Source: Flagellimonas zhangzhouensis
GTDB taxonomy: Bacteria; Bacteroidota; Bacteroidia; Flavobacteriales; Flavobacteriaceae
Direction: 5' to 3'
Assembly: GCF_900102925.1 (NCBI RefSeq)
Contig: NZ_FNKI01000001.1
Coordinates: 62,001-126,000, forward strand
Length of the DNA stretch: 64,000 nt
Shown piece after piece: positions 19,344 through 27,782 of the stretch (position 1 is its first letter; every line of letters begins with the position of its first letter). A program made the position numbers and the translations under genes. The notes beneath the pieces are model-generated. The model made no database searches. It was not told where the DNA came from and worked only from the letters and a program-made list of their open reading frames with translations.

Positions 19344-22300
19344 ATGAAAGTAAAGAAACTGTTTGGAGCTCTGGTGGCAATATGCTTATCATTTGCATTT
19401 GTCCAGGCCCAAGAAAAAACGGTTACCGGAACGGTAATCGATCAAGATGGCGTGCCCTTGCCCGGTGTAAACATTTTAATTAAAGGAACTACACAGGGTA
19501 CCCAATCCGATTTTGATGGGATGTATGCAATTACTGCAAATGAAGGTGCCGTTCTAGTCTTTTCCTATTTAGGAATGCAAAGCATTGAACGTTCCGTTGG
19601 TGCCAGCAGCACCATTGATGTTCAAATGGTTGAAGATGCCTCACAACTGGAAGAAGTAGTGGTAACGGCTCAAGGTATCGTTAGGGAAAAACGTTCCCTT
19701 GGATATTCCGTAACTACTGTGGAATCAGAAAAGGTTGAAGCCCGACCTGAAGCGGATATTGCCAGGGTTTTAAATGGTAAGGTTGCCGGTGTAAACATTA
19801 CCGCTAACAATGGTCTTTCCGGTTCAGGTACCAATATAATCATCCGTGGATACTCCTCCGCCACACAATCCAATCAACCTTTGTTTATTGTGGATGGTAT
19901 TCCATTTGATTCCGGCACCAATACCCAAACCAACTTTTTGGACGGTAATACCGAATCCAGTAGATTTTTGGATTTGGATCCGAACAATATTGAAAGTGTA
20001 AGTGTATTAAAGGGTTTGAGTGCAACGGTACTTTATGGTAACCGTGGTCGTAATGGGGTGATTTTGATTACCACCAAAGGTGCTTCATCTGGTGATACCT
20101 CATCAAAAACAGAAGTATCCGTAACCCAGTCCGTATTTATGTCCAACGCTGTATTGCCAAAATACCAAGACAACTACGGAGGTGGTTTCCACCAAGGATT
20201 TGGATACTTTTTTAGTAACTGGGGTCCACGATTTGACCGTACAGACGACGACGGAATAGCCCAAGCAGGACAATTCATCAGAACAGGTCCAAATGGAGAG
20301 GCAATTCTACAACACCCATTCAACTATATAGCGGATCCAACCCTTATTGCAGGTTACGAGGATCTTTTGAATGAAGAATATCCATACAAGCCTTATAATG
20401 GTGTTGAAGAATTCTTCAGAACTGGTTATGTGTACAGTACCTCTGTAAACGTGCGTGGAGGTTCGGAAAAAATAAACTTTAACGCCAATTACGGTCGTAA
20501 TGAGGATATAGGGGTAACTCCCGGAAACAAACTGACCCGTAATAACTTTAGTTTAGGTGGAAATGCAAGACTTTCCAACAACTTTACGGTTTCAGGGGTG
20601 TTCAACTTTGCAAGAACAGGATATAAATCCCCACCAAATGCGGTAAGTACAGGAAGTGGGGCAGCGTTTAACGGTTCGGCCATTTTCGGGGATGTACTTT
20701 ATACGCCCCGTAGTGTTGATCTTACCAACATTCCATTTCAGGCAGCAGATGGTAGAAGTTTATATTACCGATCTGGAAACGACATCCAAAACCCATATTG
20801 GACCGTTGCCAACTCCAAAACCTCTCAGGAAACAGACCGTTTTACAGGTAACGTTTCTATGAGTTATGCAATTAACGACTGGATGAACCTAACTTACCGA
20901 GTAGGTTTGGATACTTATACTGAGTTAAACTCCTACGGACAAAACCGCGGTGGTGTAGACGGACCAACCTTAGGAATCTTGAGAACAACTTCGGTTAGAA
21001 ACTCCATTTGGAACCACGATTTAATCTTGAGTGCGGAAAAAGCCTTAACAGACGACTTGAACCTTCAGGCCACATTAGGTGCCAACAGTCGAAGAGACAC
21101 TTATGCACAAGATGGTGTGGAAAGTCAAGGACAATTGGTATTTGGTGTGTTGGAGCATTATAACTTCACTACTCCATCTACCGTAAACTCCTTTTCTGGA
21201 ACCGCATTGAACCAAAATTTTGAAGAAAACCTAGTGGGTATCTATTTGGATGCTACCCTTTCTTATAAAGATATGGTCTATTTAAATGTGGTCGGAAGAA
21301 ACGACTGGTCCTCAACTTTGGAAAGAGAAAACAACTCACTTTTCTACCCTGGAGCCAGTCTATCCTTTATTCCTACCACGGCCATACCAGCATTACAAGG
21401 CAACGTTTTAAACTATGCCAAACTTAGATTAGGATATGGATCATCCGCTGGTTTCCCTACCCCTTTCAACACTAGGGATGTATTGACCCTTGGAGCAAGA
21501 ACTTTTGTTGATACCAATGGAACAGTCGTTTCAGGAAACACGGTTTCCGATGTTTTGGGTAACCGAGACCTTCAACCAGAAAGAGTTCAAGAATTGGAGA
21601 TTGGTTTGGATACACGCCTGTTCAACAGTCTTAACTTGAACGTTAGTGTATTCCAAAAATCAACTACCGACTTGATTACCAACAGAACTTTGGACAGTTC
21701 CACAGGTTTCCGTTCAACTTTTGTGAATATTGGAGAGGTACAGACCGAAGGTGTTGAAGTAGATTATGATTTTGATCTTTTAAAAGAAAGTAACTCAGGT
21801 ATTGGATTCAATATTGCAGGTAACTTTACAACCACTGAAACCACCGTGACCGACCTTGCTGAAGGAACCAACAACATTCTTTTGACTTTTGGGGTAGCCG
21901 GGGAAGCTGCCAACTACGCTGTGGAAGGTAGGCCTTTTGGTGTGTTCTTAGGAACAACTATCCAAACGGACGATAATGGAAACAAAGTAGTAGGAAGCAA
22001 CGGTAGATATTTGGTAAACAACAACATTACCGAAATCGGTGATCCCAACCCAGATTGGACCACTGCATTGATTCCAAGTATCTCATTCAAAAACTTTACA
22101 CTTTCGGCCAATTTACAATACCGCCATGGTGGGGATGTATATTCCGTAACCACAGCAGGTTTGATTGGTAGAGGGGTTGTTGACTCAGATAATCCGATTT
22201 ATAGAGAAGCCAATTATATTCTTCCAGGAGTATTTGCCGATGGTACACCAAACAATGTAGCTATCACTTCAACAGAATTTGGTTTCAACACCTTCTTTGC

Positions 22301-22586
22301 AGGAGGCATCAACGAGGTAAATGTTTTTGATGGATCTACCATTCGCTTGCAAGAAGCATCACTAGGTTATTCCTTGCCTTCAAAAATGTTGGAAAGAACT
22401 CCATTTGGTAGCTTATCCTTTACCCTATCCGGGTCCAACCTTTGGTTCAAGGCAGTCAACTTCCCAGATGATGTGCGCTACGATACCAACTCCTCCAGTA
22501 CAGGGGTAGGTAATGGTCAAGGTATCGATTTCTTTACCGGTCCATCCACAAGAAGATATGGTTTAACTGTAAGAGCATCATTTTAA
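19344..22586 (+). CDS. SusC/RagA-family TonB-linked outer-membrane transporter
   Basis: A 1080-residue outer-membrane transporter. The signal peptide ends at about residue 22 (FAFVQAQ). A carboxypeptidase-regulatory-like domain (VTGTVIDQDGVPLPGVNILIKG, about 26-105, written here in part only) is followed by the SusC plug (EEVVVTAQGIVREKRSLGYSV, VSVLKGLSATVLYGNRG) and a long barrel ending in an aromatic residue (VRASF). SusC proteins form a TonB-powered channel with the SusD lid, here encoded 30 bases downstream, and take up oligosaccharides or, in some cases, peptides. The substrate is not shown by sequence; a GH16 enzyme nearby hints at a beta-glucan. Confidence 0.95.
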   Translation: MKVKKLFGALVAICLSFAFVQAQEKTVTGTVIDQDGVPLPGVNILIKGTTQGTQSDFDGMYAITANEGAVLVFSYLGMQSIERSVGASSTIDVQMVEDASQLEEVVVTAQGIVREKRSLGYSVTTVESEKVEARPEADIARVLNGKVAGVNITANNGLSGSGTNIIIRGYSSATQSNQPLFIVDGIPFDSGTNTQTNFLDGNTESSRFLDLDPNNIESVSVLKGLSATVLYGNRGRNGVILITTKGASSGDTSSKTEVSVTQSVFMSNAVLPKYQDNYGGGFHQGFGYFFSNWGPRFDRTDDDGIAQAGQFIRTGPNGEAILQHPFNYIADPTLIAGYEDLLNEEYPYKPYNGVEEFFRTGYVYSTSVNVRGGSEKINFNANYGRNEDIGVTPGNKLTRNNFSLGGNARLSNNFTVSGVFNFARTGYKSPPNAVSTGSGAAFNGSAIFGDVLYTPRSVDLTNIPFQAADGRSLYYRSGNDIQNPYWTVANSKTSQETDRFTGNVSMSYAINDWMNLTYRVGLDTYTELNSYGQNRGGVDGPTLGILRTTSVRNSIWNHDLILSAEKALTDDLNLQATLGANSRRDTYAQDGVESQGQLVFGVLEHYNFTTPSTVNSFSGTALNQNFEENLVGIYLDATLSYKDMVYLNVVGRNDWSSTLERENNSLFYPGASLSFIPTTAIPALQGNVLNYAKLRLGYGSSAGFPTPFNTRDVLTLGARTFVDTNGTVVSGNTVSDVLGNRDLQPERVQELEIGLDTRLFNSLNLNVSVFQKSTTDLITNRTLDSSTGFRSTFVNIGEVQTEGVEVDYDFDLLKESNSGIGFNIAGNFTTTETTVTDLAEGTNNILLTFGVAGEAANYAVEGRPFGVFLGTTIQTDDNGNKVVGSNGRYLVNNNITEIGDPNPDWTTALIPSISFKNFTLSANLQYRHGGDVYSVTTAGLIGRGVVDSDNPIYREANYILPGVFADGTPNNVAITSTEFGFNTFFAGGINEVNVFDGSTIRLQEASLGYSLPSKMLERTPFGSLSFTLSGSNLWFKAVNFPDDVRYDTNSSSTGVGNGQGIDFFTGPSTRRYGLTVRASF

Positions 22587-22616
22587 TAGCAGCTAACAAG
22601 AATTAAAAATAATATT

Positions 22617-24332
22617 ATGAAAAATATATCTAAGACACTAAGTCTCGTATTCGCTGCTCTAACAATTATGTTGGGCTGTGAAACCACCACCTTGGATGTA
22701 GTGGAGAGTCCAAATGCACTTAATCCGTCGCAGGCGAGCGTAGACTTCTTTCTAAATCAAATCCAACTCATGACCGCCCAAATTCATTCCGGTGAAGAAG
22801 GAAGGAATGAAAATGGCCTTAGTCAGTTTGGGATGGAGCCTGTTCGAATCCAGCATGGATTTGGACCCACATACAGAGAAAATTACGACCCAACGGATTT
22901 CGATAGGGTTTGGGACAATGTTTATGCCAGAGCATTGATCGACATAAGAACCATGAATCCTTTGGCAGAGGAAGCAGGGCAATATACCCATATCGCCATA
23001 GGTCAGATTTTGGAAGCTTACATTATGATGTCCATGGTAGATTTCTTTGGAGATGTACCTTATAGTGAAGCAGCAAAAGGTGGTGAAGGAATTTTAAACC
23101 CAACGGTAGATTCCGGTGCAAGCATTTATTTAGCGGCAGATCAATTATTATTGGATGCCATTGCCAATCTGAACAAAGATGAAACGGTATTGCCTTCCAA
23201 CGACCTATTTTACAATGGAGATGAGACCAAATGGAGAAAATTGGCCAATACAATGCGTCTTAAACTATACTTACAAACACGTATAGCCAATGCAGATGGT
23301 TTTGGAGCCTCAATTAGTACCACTCGAATCAACGAGTTGATCAACAGTGGACAACTGATTACAGATCCAGCAGACGATTTCTTCTTCCAATGGGGTACCA
23401 ACAATGCATCGCCAGATAGTAGACATCCTTATTTTGATGCCAACTATGATGGTGCTGGGCCAAGTTCCGACTTTTACACCAGTAATTATTATATGGATTT
23501 AATGGCCAATCAGTACAATGAGCCAGATCCAAGAATCAGGTATTATTTCTACAGACAACAATCGGATTTTTCCGGTGCTGATGTAATTACGAAAGAGTGT
23601 GTGACAGAGGTAACCCTTCCATCTTGGTGGGACCCAAGTCAACCTTACTGTACCGTACCGGCCATAAATGGTTTGGATGGTTACTGGGGTAGAAACCACT
23701 TGGATGACGATGGTATTCCACCGGATGATGCTTTCAGAACTTTACATGGAACGTATCCTGTAGGGGGTCCGTTTGATGACAATTCCTATAGAAATGTTTC
23801 TGGATCTGGAGCAGTGAGTGAAGGTTTGGCCGGAGCAGGAATATCTCCAATAATGATGTCCTCGTTCACTTATTTTATGTTGGCTGAAGCATCCTTGACC
23901 TTAAATACAACAGGAAGTGCCCGCGACTATCTTGAAATGGGAATTAGACAATCCATTGGCACAGTAGTTGACTTTGGAGCTTCTTTGGCCAGCGGTTCTG
24001 GATTTGTTCCAACAGCAACAGCTATTGACAATCACATTGCCGAAATTTTGACCAATTACGATTCAGGAAATGATACCGACAAAATGCGAATTATAGCAGA
24101 GCAATATTTTATTGCCTTGTGGTGTAATGGTATCGAGGCCTACAACACTTATAGAAGAACAGGACAGCCTGATAATCTTACACCTGCATTTGCAGTATCC
24201 GACCCAGGAACTTTCTTAAGATCTATGTGGTATTCACAAACTGCTGCAGATAGCAATACGAACATTGTTCAGAAAAGCGCACCTGACACTCCAGTGTTCT
24301 GGGATACCAACCCAGAGGGATTCGTTAAATGA
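22617..24332 (+). CDS. SusD/RagB-like lipoprotein (SusD-like_2 type)
   Basis: A 571-residue surface lipoprotein with lipobox Cys21 (IMLGC). The N-terminus (ESPNALNPSQASVDFFLNQIQL) and the helical repeats with GDVPYSEA and KWRKLANTMRLKLYLQTRIA are typical of the SusD-like_2 branch. It would close over the SusC channel and hand substrate to it. It follows susC by 30 bases and is followed by another lipoprotein after 22 bases, so the three form one operon. Confidence 0.93.
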   Translation: MKNISKTLSLVFAALTIMLGCETTTLDVVESPNALNPSQASVDFFLNQIQLMTAQIHSGEEGRNENGLSQFGMEPVRIQHGFGPTYRENYDPTDFDRVWDNVYARALIDIRTMNPLAEEAGQYTHIAIGQILEAYIMMSMVDFFGDVPYSEAAKGGEGILNPTVDSGASIYLAADQLLLDAIANLNKDETVLPSNDLFYNGDETKWRKLANTMRLKLYLQTRIANADGFGASISTTRINELINSGQLITDPADDFFFQWGTNNASPDSRHPYFDANYDGAGPSSDFYTSNYYMDLMANQYNEPDPRIRYYFYRQQSDFSGADVITKECVTEVTLPSWWDPSQPYCTVPAINGLDGYWGRNHLDDDGIPPDDAFRTLHGTYPVGGPFDDNSYRNVSGSGAVSEGLAGAGISPIMMSSFTYFMLAEASLTLNTTGSARDYLEMGIRQSIGTVVDFGASLASGSGFVPTATAIDNHIAEILTNYDSGNDTDKMRIIAEQYFIALWCNGIEAYNTYRRTGQPDNLTPAFAVSDPGTFLRSMWYSQTAADSNTNIVQKSAPDTPVFWDTNPEGFVK

Positions 24333-24354
24333 TTTAATACTTAAAACAATTCAA

Positions 24355-25152
24355 ATGAAAAGTAATTTTAAATATATATTCGGTCTCTTCCTCGCACTAC
24401 TATTTGTAGCCGCGTGTCAAGACGATGATAAGAACCCTCTCAATGTGTTCGAATTGGAAAATTCACAAGCACCTTATGTGAGAATCGTCATCGATGAGTC
24501 CATAGTTGCAAAAGGTGATTTGGCGAACTCCTCATTTGTGGGTACCGTTAGTGCACCAAGCGATAATGTAGCTTCATGGGATTTAAGTGTCACCCTAGAA
24601 TCAGGTGGTACATCCACAGATACCATTCCCTTGGTTACCGTTGATGAATTCCCAAGCACTATTTCTATCCCCTATACAGACATAGCGAGTGCTTTGGGCA
24701 TCACCGTGGATGATATTTCTGGTGGTGACTTTATTCGCTTTATCGGATCAGCAACAGGCGACGATGGTTCTGTAGTAGGGCTAGAAAATTTTAGCGCAAC
24801 TGTAACAGGTCAACCGGAACAATTACAAGCCTTTAATTTTATTGTTTTGGTAAAATGTTCGCCTATGACGGGAACAATACCTGGAACTTGGATCATAGAA
24901 ATGCAAGATTTATATGGTGATGGATGGGATGGTGCTTTTGTAACCTTCGAAATAGATGGAGTGGCAACCAACTACACCTTTGCCGCTGGCTCAGCTGCAA
25001 CTTTCGAGGTTGATGTTCCTGAGGGAACAGGTTCACTGGTTATATCCTACACCAGTGGAGCATTTGAAGAAGAACATGTGTACACTATTGAAACGCCTGA
25101 TGGTGTGGTTTTGGGAGAATTTGGTCCCAACCCTTCACCTTGTATCAATTAA
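24355..25152 (+). CDS. Surface lipoprotein of unknown function, third gene of the SusCD operon
   Basis: A 265-residue lipoprotein with lipobox Cys21 (FVAAC followed by acidic QDDD, which favours surface export in Bacteroidota). The ATG at 24355 is chosen over the open frame's first start at 24265 because it starts the signal peptide. Two beta-rich parts can be seen: residues about 40-165 and a C-terminal domain with the motif DLYGDGWDG (from residue 185), like the DSYGDGWNG repeats of marine bacterial surface proteins. Position third after SusC/SusD suggests a surface glycan- or ligand-binding protein, but no family was recognised. A terminator follows. Confidence 0.82.
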   Translation: MKSNFKYIFGLFLALLFVAACQDDDKNPLNVFELENSQAPYVRIVIDESIVAKGDLANSSFVGTVSAPSDNVASWDLSVTLESGGTSTDTIPLVTVDEFPSTISIPYTDIASALGITVDDISGGDFIRFIGSATGDDGSVVGLENFSATVTGQPEQLQAFNFIVLVKCSPMTGTIPGTWIIEMQDLYGDGWDGAFVTFEIDGVATNYTFAAGSAATFEVDVPEGTGSLVISYTSGAFEEEHVYTIETPDGVVLGEFGPNPSPCIN

Positions 25153-25174
25153 ACACATTTGTTAGGTTGGTTAT

Positions 25175-25202
25175 GGGCCCGTTCTTATGAGCGGGCCTTT
25201 TT
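25175..25202 (+). terminator. Terminator of the SusCD-lipoprotein operon
   Basis: A GGCCCGTTC / GAGCGGGCC stem (one wobble pair) with a TTAT loop is followed by five T. Confidence 0.88.
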
Positions 25203-25312
25203 ATTTTATCTTAAAAAAAGTTCTCATGGGTCGGGAAAAGTACTGACGGAAAGGGGTTTACCGAATTCCATCCATTAAAACGTACTTTGGTAATGCAGTA
25301 GAAGTAGTCTTC

Positions 25313-25401
25313 AAAACAGCCTTGAGCGTTTACAATCTTTTCAGAATTAGTTGTTTCATTTTTGAAGGTATTTGAATTAGTCCGACCATCAAGGCTGTTT
25401 T
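25313..25401. repeat. Long-range 13-bp inverted repeat
   Basis: AAAACAGCCTTGA (25313-25325) and its exact complement TCAAGGCTGTTTT (25389-25401) enclose 63 bases. The right arm runs into TTTTATTTTG, so the folded RNA would look like a large-loop terminator. It lies between the SusCD terminator and the MFS promoter. No gene is seen in 25153-25493. Confidence 0.6.
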
Positions 25402-25441
25402 ATTTTGTAAGTTAATTCCAAACAGAATTAAGCAAAAATCA

Positions 25442-25475
25442 TTGTAATCATTTCAAGCGATACGGCGTACCTTTG
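25442..25475 (+). promoter_or_regulatory. Promoter of the MFS gene
   Basis: TTG (25442-25444), a 23-base spacer and TACCTTTG (25468-25475), an exact TAnnTTTG box. The upstream TTG start of the open frame (25473) falls inside this box, so translation must start later, probably at TTG 25494. Confidence 0.55.
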
Positions 25476-25493
25476 CCGTTTAATAACTTCAGC

Positions 25494-26705
25494 TTGGACA
25501 ACAACACAAATTCAACCAACAAAAAAGCACTTTTATCACTGGCAATCGGCGGTTTCGGTATCGGACTCACTGAGTTTGTTATTATGGGCATTTTGCCCAA
25601 TATTGCCGAAAGCATGGAGATTTCCATTTCCAAAGCGGGCCACTTTATTGCTATTTATGCGTTAGGAGTGGTGATAGGGGCTCCTGTTATGGCAAGAGTT
25701 ACCCATACCCTTACACCAAAAAAGACCTTGTTGTTTCTCATGCTTTGGTTTACCGTGTTCAATACACTTTCCTCCTTCTCTGGAAATTATTGGACCATGA
25801 TGTTATTTCGATTTTTATCAGGGATGCCCCATGGTGCTTTTTTTGGTATTGGTGCCGTTGTTTCTGGGTATCTGGCCAAACCAGGTAAAGCAGCACAAGC
25901 TATGGCGGTTATGTTTTCTGGTCTTACCGTGGCCAATATGCTAGGTGTACCTTTAGGCACCTACATAGGGCAAGAATTTCATTGGATGTATTCCTTTTTG
26001 CTAGTCGGAATCGCTGGAATTGCGACCTTGTCCAGTCTTTATTTCTGGATGCCAGTGCAATCATTGGAGGAAACAGGTACAGATGTAAATAAAAGTGCCA
26101 CCGAAGGATTGAAAAATAAAAAATTATGGGCCTTGATTGCCCTGACCACCATCGGTACTGGCGGATTTTTTGCATGGTACAGCTATATTGCTCCTCTGGT
26201 CATCAATGTAACAAAACTACCCGAAGCCAATGTGGGCTATGTAATGATCGTGGCAGGAGCTGGAATGTTTGTGGGGAATTTTTTGGGAGCACGAATGGTG
26301 GAAATTTTTCCTCCAGTAAAATCCGTGGTCATCAGTTTACTGAGCATGACAACGATTTTGTTGTGCAATGCCCTATTTGCAACTAGCGGAATCGCTGTGT
26401 ATATCATAAGTTTTATCGTAGGTGTCATTACCTTTTCCGTTACTGCTCCCATTCAAATAGCCATTATAAAAGCGGCAAAGGGAGCCGAAAAACTCGGTTC
26501 TTCCATGAATCAGAGTGCATTTAATATGGGAAATGCCTCAGGGGCATATTTGGGCGGCTTGCCCATGGTTTTTGGTTTGGAAGTAACCTATGCCAGTGTT
26601 GTAGGTTCTATACTTGCATTAATTGGAGGGTTTATCGGTATTTCCATTTTTGTGACCCAAAAAAAACTGGATAAAAAACGAGGAACTTCTACAGCTTCTT
26701 CTTGA
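25494..26705 (+). CDS. MFS transporter, AraJ/DHA1-like exporter
   Basis: A major-facilitator protein of about 403 residues with 12 predicted helices. It has the family's early GLTEFVIMGILPNIA segment, the loop after helix 2 (ARVTHTLTPKKTLL) and FRFLSGMPHGAFFGIG, resembling AraJ-type sugar or drug exporters. The start is uncertain: the frame opens at TTG 25473, but this overlaps the -7 promoter box, so TTG 25494 (MDNNTNSTNKKAL) is preferred. It lies between the SusCD operon and the GH16 gene and may be unrelated to glycan use. The substrate is unknown. Confidence 0.85.
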   Translation: MDNNTNSTNKKALLSLAIGGFGIGLTEFVIMGILPNIAESMEISISKAGHFIAIYALGVVIGAPVMARVTHTLTPKKTLLFLMLWFTVFNTLSSFSGNYWTMMLFRFLSGMPHGAFFGIGAVVSGYLAKPGKAAQAMAVMFSGLTVANMLGVPLGTYIGQEFHWMYSFLLVGIAGIATLSSLYFWMPVQSLEETGTDVNKSATEGLKNKKLWALIALTTIGTGGFFAWYSYIAPLVINVTKLPEANVGYVMIVAGAGMFVGNFLGARMVEIFPPVKSVVISLLSMTTILLCNALFATSGIAVYIISFIVGVITFSVTAPIQIAIIKAAKGAEKLGSSMNQSAFNMGNASGAYLGGLPMVFGLEVTYASVVGSILALIGGFIGISIFVTQKKLDKKRGTSTASS

Positions 26706-26764
26706 TAATTTTCCAATTTGTAAGATTTCTTTAGTAGCTTTCAGGGCACATTAAATATTACGTT

Positions 26765-27595
26765 TTGAAAGCTTTACTCACCTCCCTGATCCTGTTAGGT
26801 CTTTGTTTACCTCAAACAAAAGACACCACCATCAGCAGAAATCAAGAGCAATTTGCCAAACTTGTCTTTTCCGATGAATTTGAAAATGATGGAAAGCCTG
26901 ATGCCAACAAATGGCACCATCAAACCATAGCTCCCGAGAATGGTGGTTGGTATAATGATGAGCTGCAACATTACACTGACAGGGAAAAAAATTCATACGT
27001 TAGTGATGGCACGTTAAAGATCAATGCCTATAAAGAGAACTATACCACTCAAAATTCAACCAAAGGTTATACCTCTGCACGAATGAATGCAAAATACGCT
27101 TTCACATATGGAAAAGTGGAAGTTCGAGCCAAATTACCCACCTCAGCTGGAACGTGGCCTGCCATTTGGACTTTGGGGGTTGATGTAAATGAAACGGGGA
27201 ATTATTTTGGCGACCAATATGGAAAAGTGGGTTGGCCCTTATGTGGTGAAATCGATATTCTGGAACAAACGGGCTGGGACAAAAACAGCACTATTTCCCA
27301 TTTTCATTGGGGAGATTTAAATTCAAAGGAATACCAAAACGAAGGCGGTACACTCTCTGTTCCTGAAAGCGACACTGGTTTTCATGTTTTTGCGATGGAG
27401 TGGACCCCTGAATCAATCAAAACATTTGTGGATGATCAATTGGTGTATGAGTTGCCCAATTCTAAAGACAAACCCTACAATCATGACCATTATCTGATCT
27501 TAAATTTGGCCATTGGTGGGAATTTGGGTGGGGAAGTTACCGAAAACTTCACGGAAGACACCTTTATAATTGACTACGTAAGAATTTATCAATAA
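26765..27595 (+). CDS. GH16 family beta-glucanase (laminarinase-like)
   Basis: A secreted glycoside hydrolase of 276 residues starting at TTG, with a signal peptide (KALLTSLILLGLCLPQ). The GH16 catalytic motif E162-IDILE167 is intact: Glu162 nucleophile, Asp164, Glu167 acid/base. Typical GH16 segments precede it (FSDEF, KVEVRAKLPTSAGTWPAIW) and follow it (GFHVFAMEWTPESI, PYNHDHYLILNLAIGG). GH16 enzymes cut beta-1,3/1,4 glucans or marine galactans; the sequence looks most like a beta-1,3-glucanase. It ends one base before the convergent CPXCG gene. Position near SusC/SusD supports a role in glucan use, but there is no shared operon with them. Confidence 0.92.
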   Translation: MKALLTSLILLGLCLPQTKDTTISRNQEQFAKLVFSDEFENDGKPDANKWHHQTIAPENGGWYNDELQHYTDREKNSYVSDGTLKINAYKENYTTQNSTKGYTSARMNAKYAFTYGKVEVRAKLPTSAGTWPAIWTLGVDVNETGNYFGDQYGKVGWPLCGEIDILEQTGWDKNSTISHFHWGDLNSKEYQNEGGTLSVPESDTGFHVFAMEWTPESIKTFVDDQLVYELPNSKDKPYNHDHYLILNLAIGGNLGGEVTENFTEDTFIIDYVRIYQ

Positions 27596-27596
27596 G

Positions 27597-27779
27597 CTAC
27601 TGGCCCAATTCGTTTACCTCGAACAAAACAAGTTCTTCATTTTCAAATTTGGCCGTTACTTCAATGGGGTTGCAACATACTTCGCAATCTTCCACATAGG
27701 TTTGCTGACGTACCGAAGCATCCAACAAAAAAGAGATTTCTTCCCAACAATACGGACATTGGAAGAAATGCTCGTACAT
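27597..27779 (-). CDS. CPXCG-motif cysteine-rich small protein
   Basis: A 60-residue protein with C8-PYC11 and C32-EVC35-C36, which fits a zinc ribbon of the CPXCG family. Function is unknown in the family. It follows the TolC gene by only three bases and so is the last cistron of the RND efflux operon. No signal peptide, so cytoplasmic. Confidence 0.85.
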   Translation of the reverse strand: MYEHFFQCPYCWEEISFLLDASVRQQTYVEDCEVCCNPIEVTAKFENEELVLFEVNELGQ

Positions 27780-27782
27780 GGC

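Noticed and set aside
24265..24354. 30-residue extension of the third SusCD-operon gene
   Set aside because: It overlaps the end of the SusD gene and lacks a signal peptide; the ATG at 24355 starts a clear lipoprotein signal.
25473..25493. First TTG start of the MFS frame
   Set aside because: It overlaps the TACCTTTG promoter box, so it would not be in the transcript.
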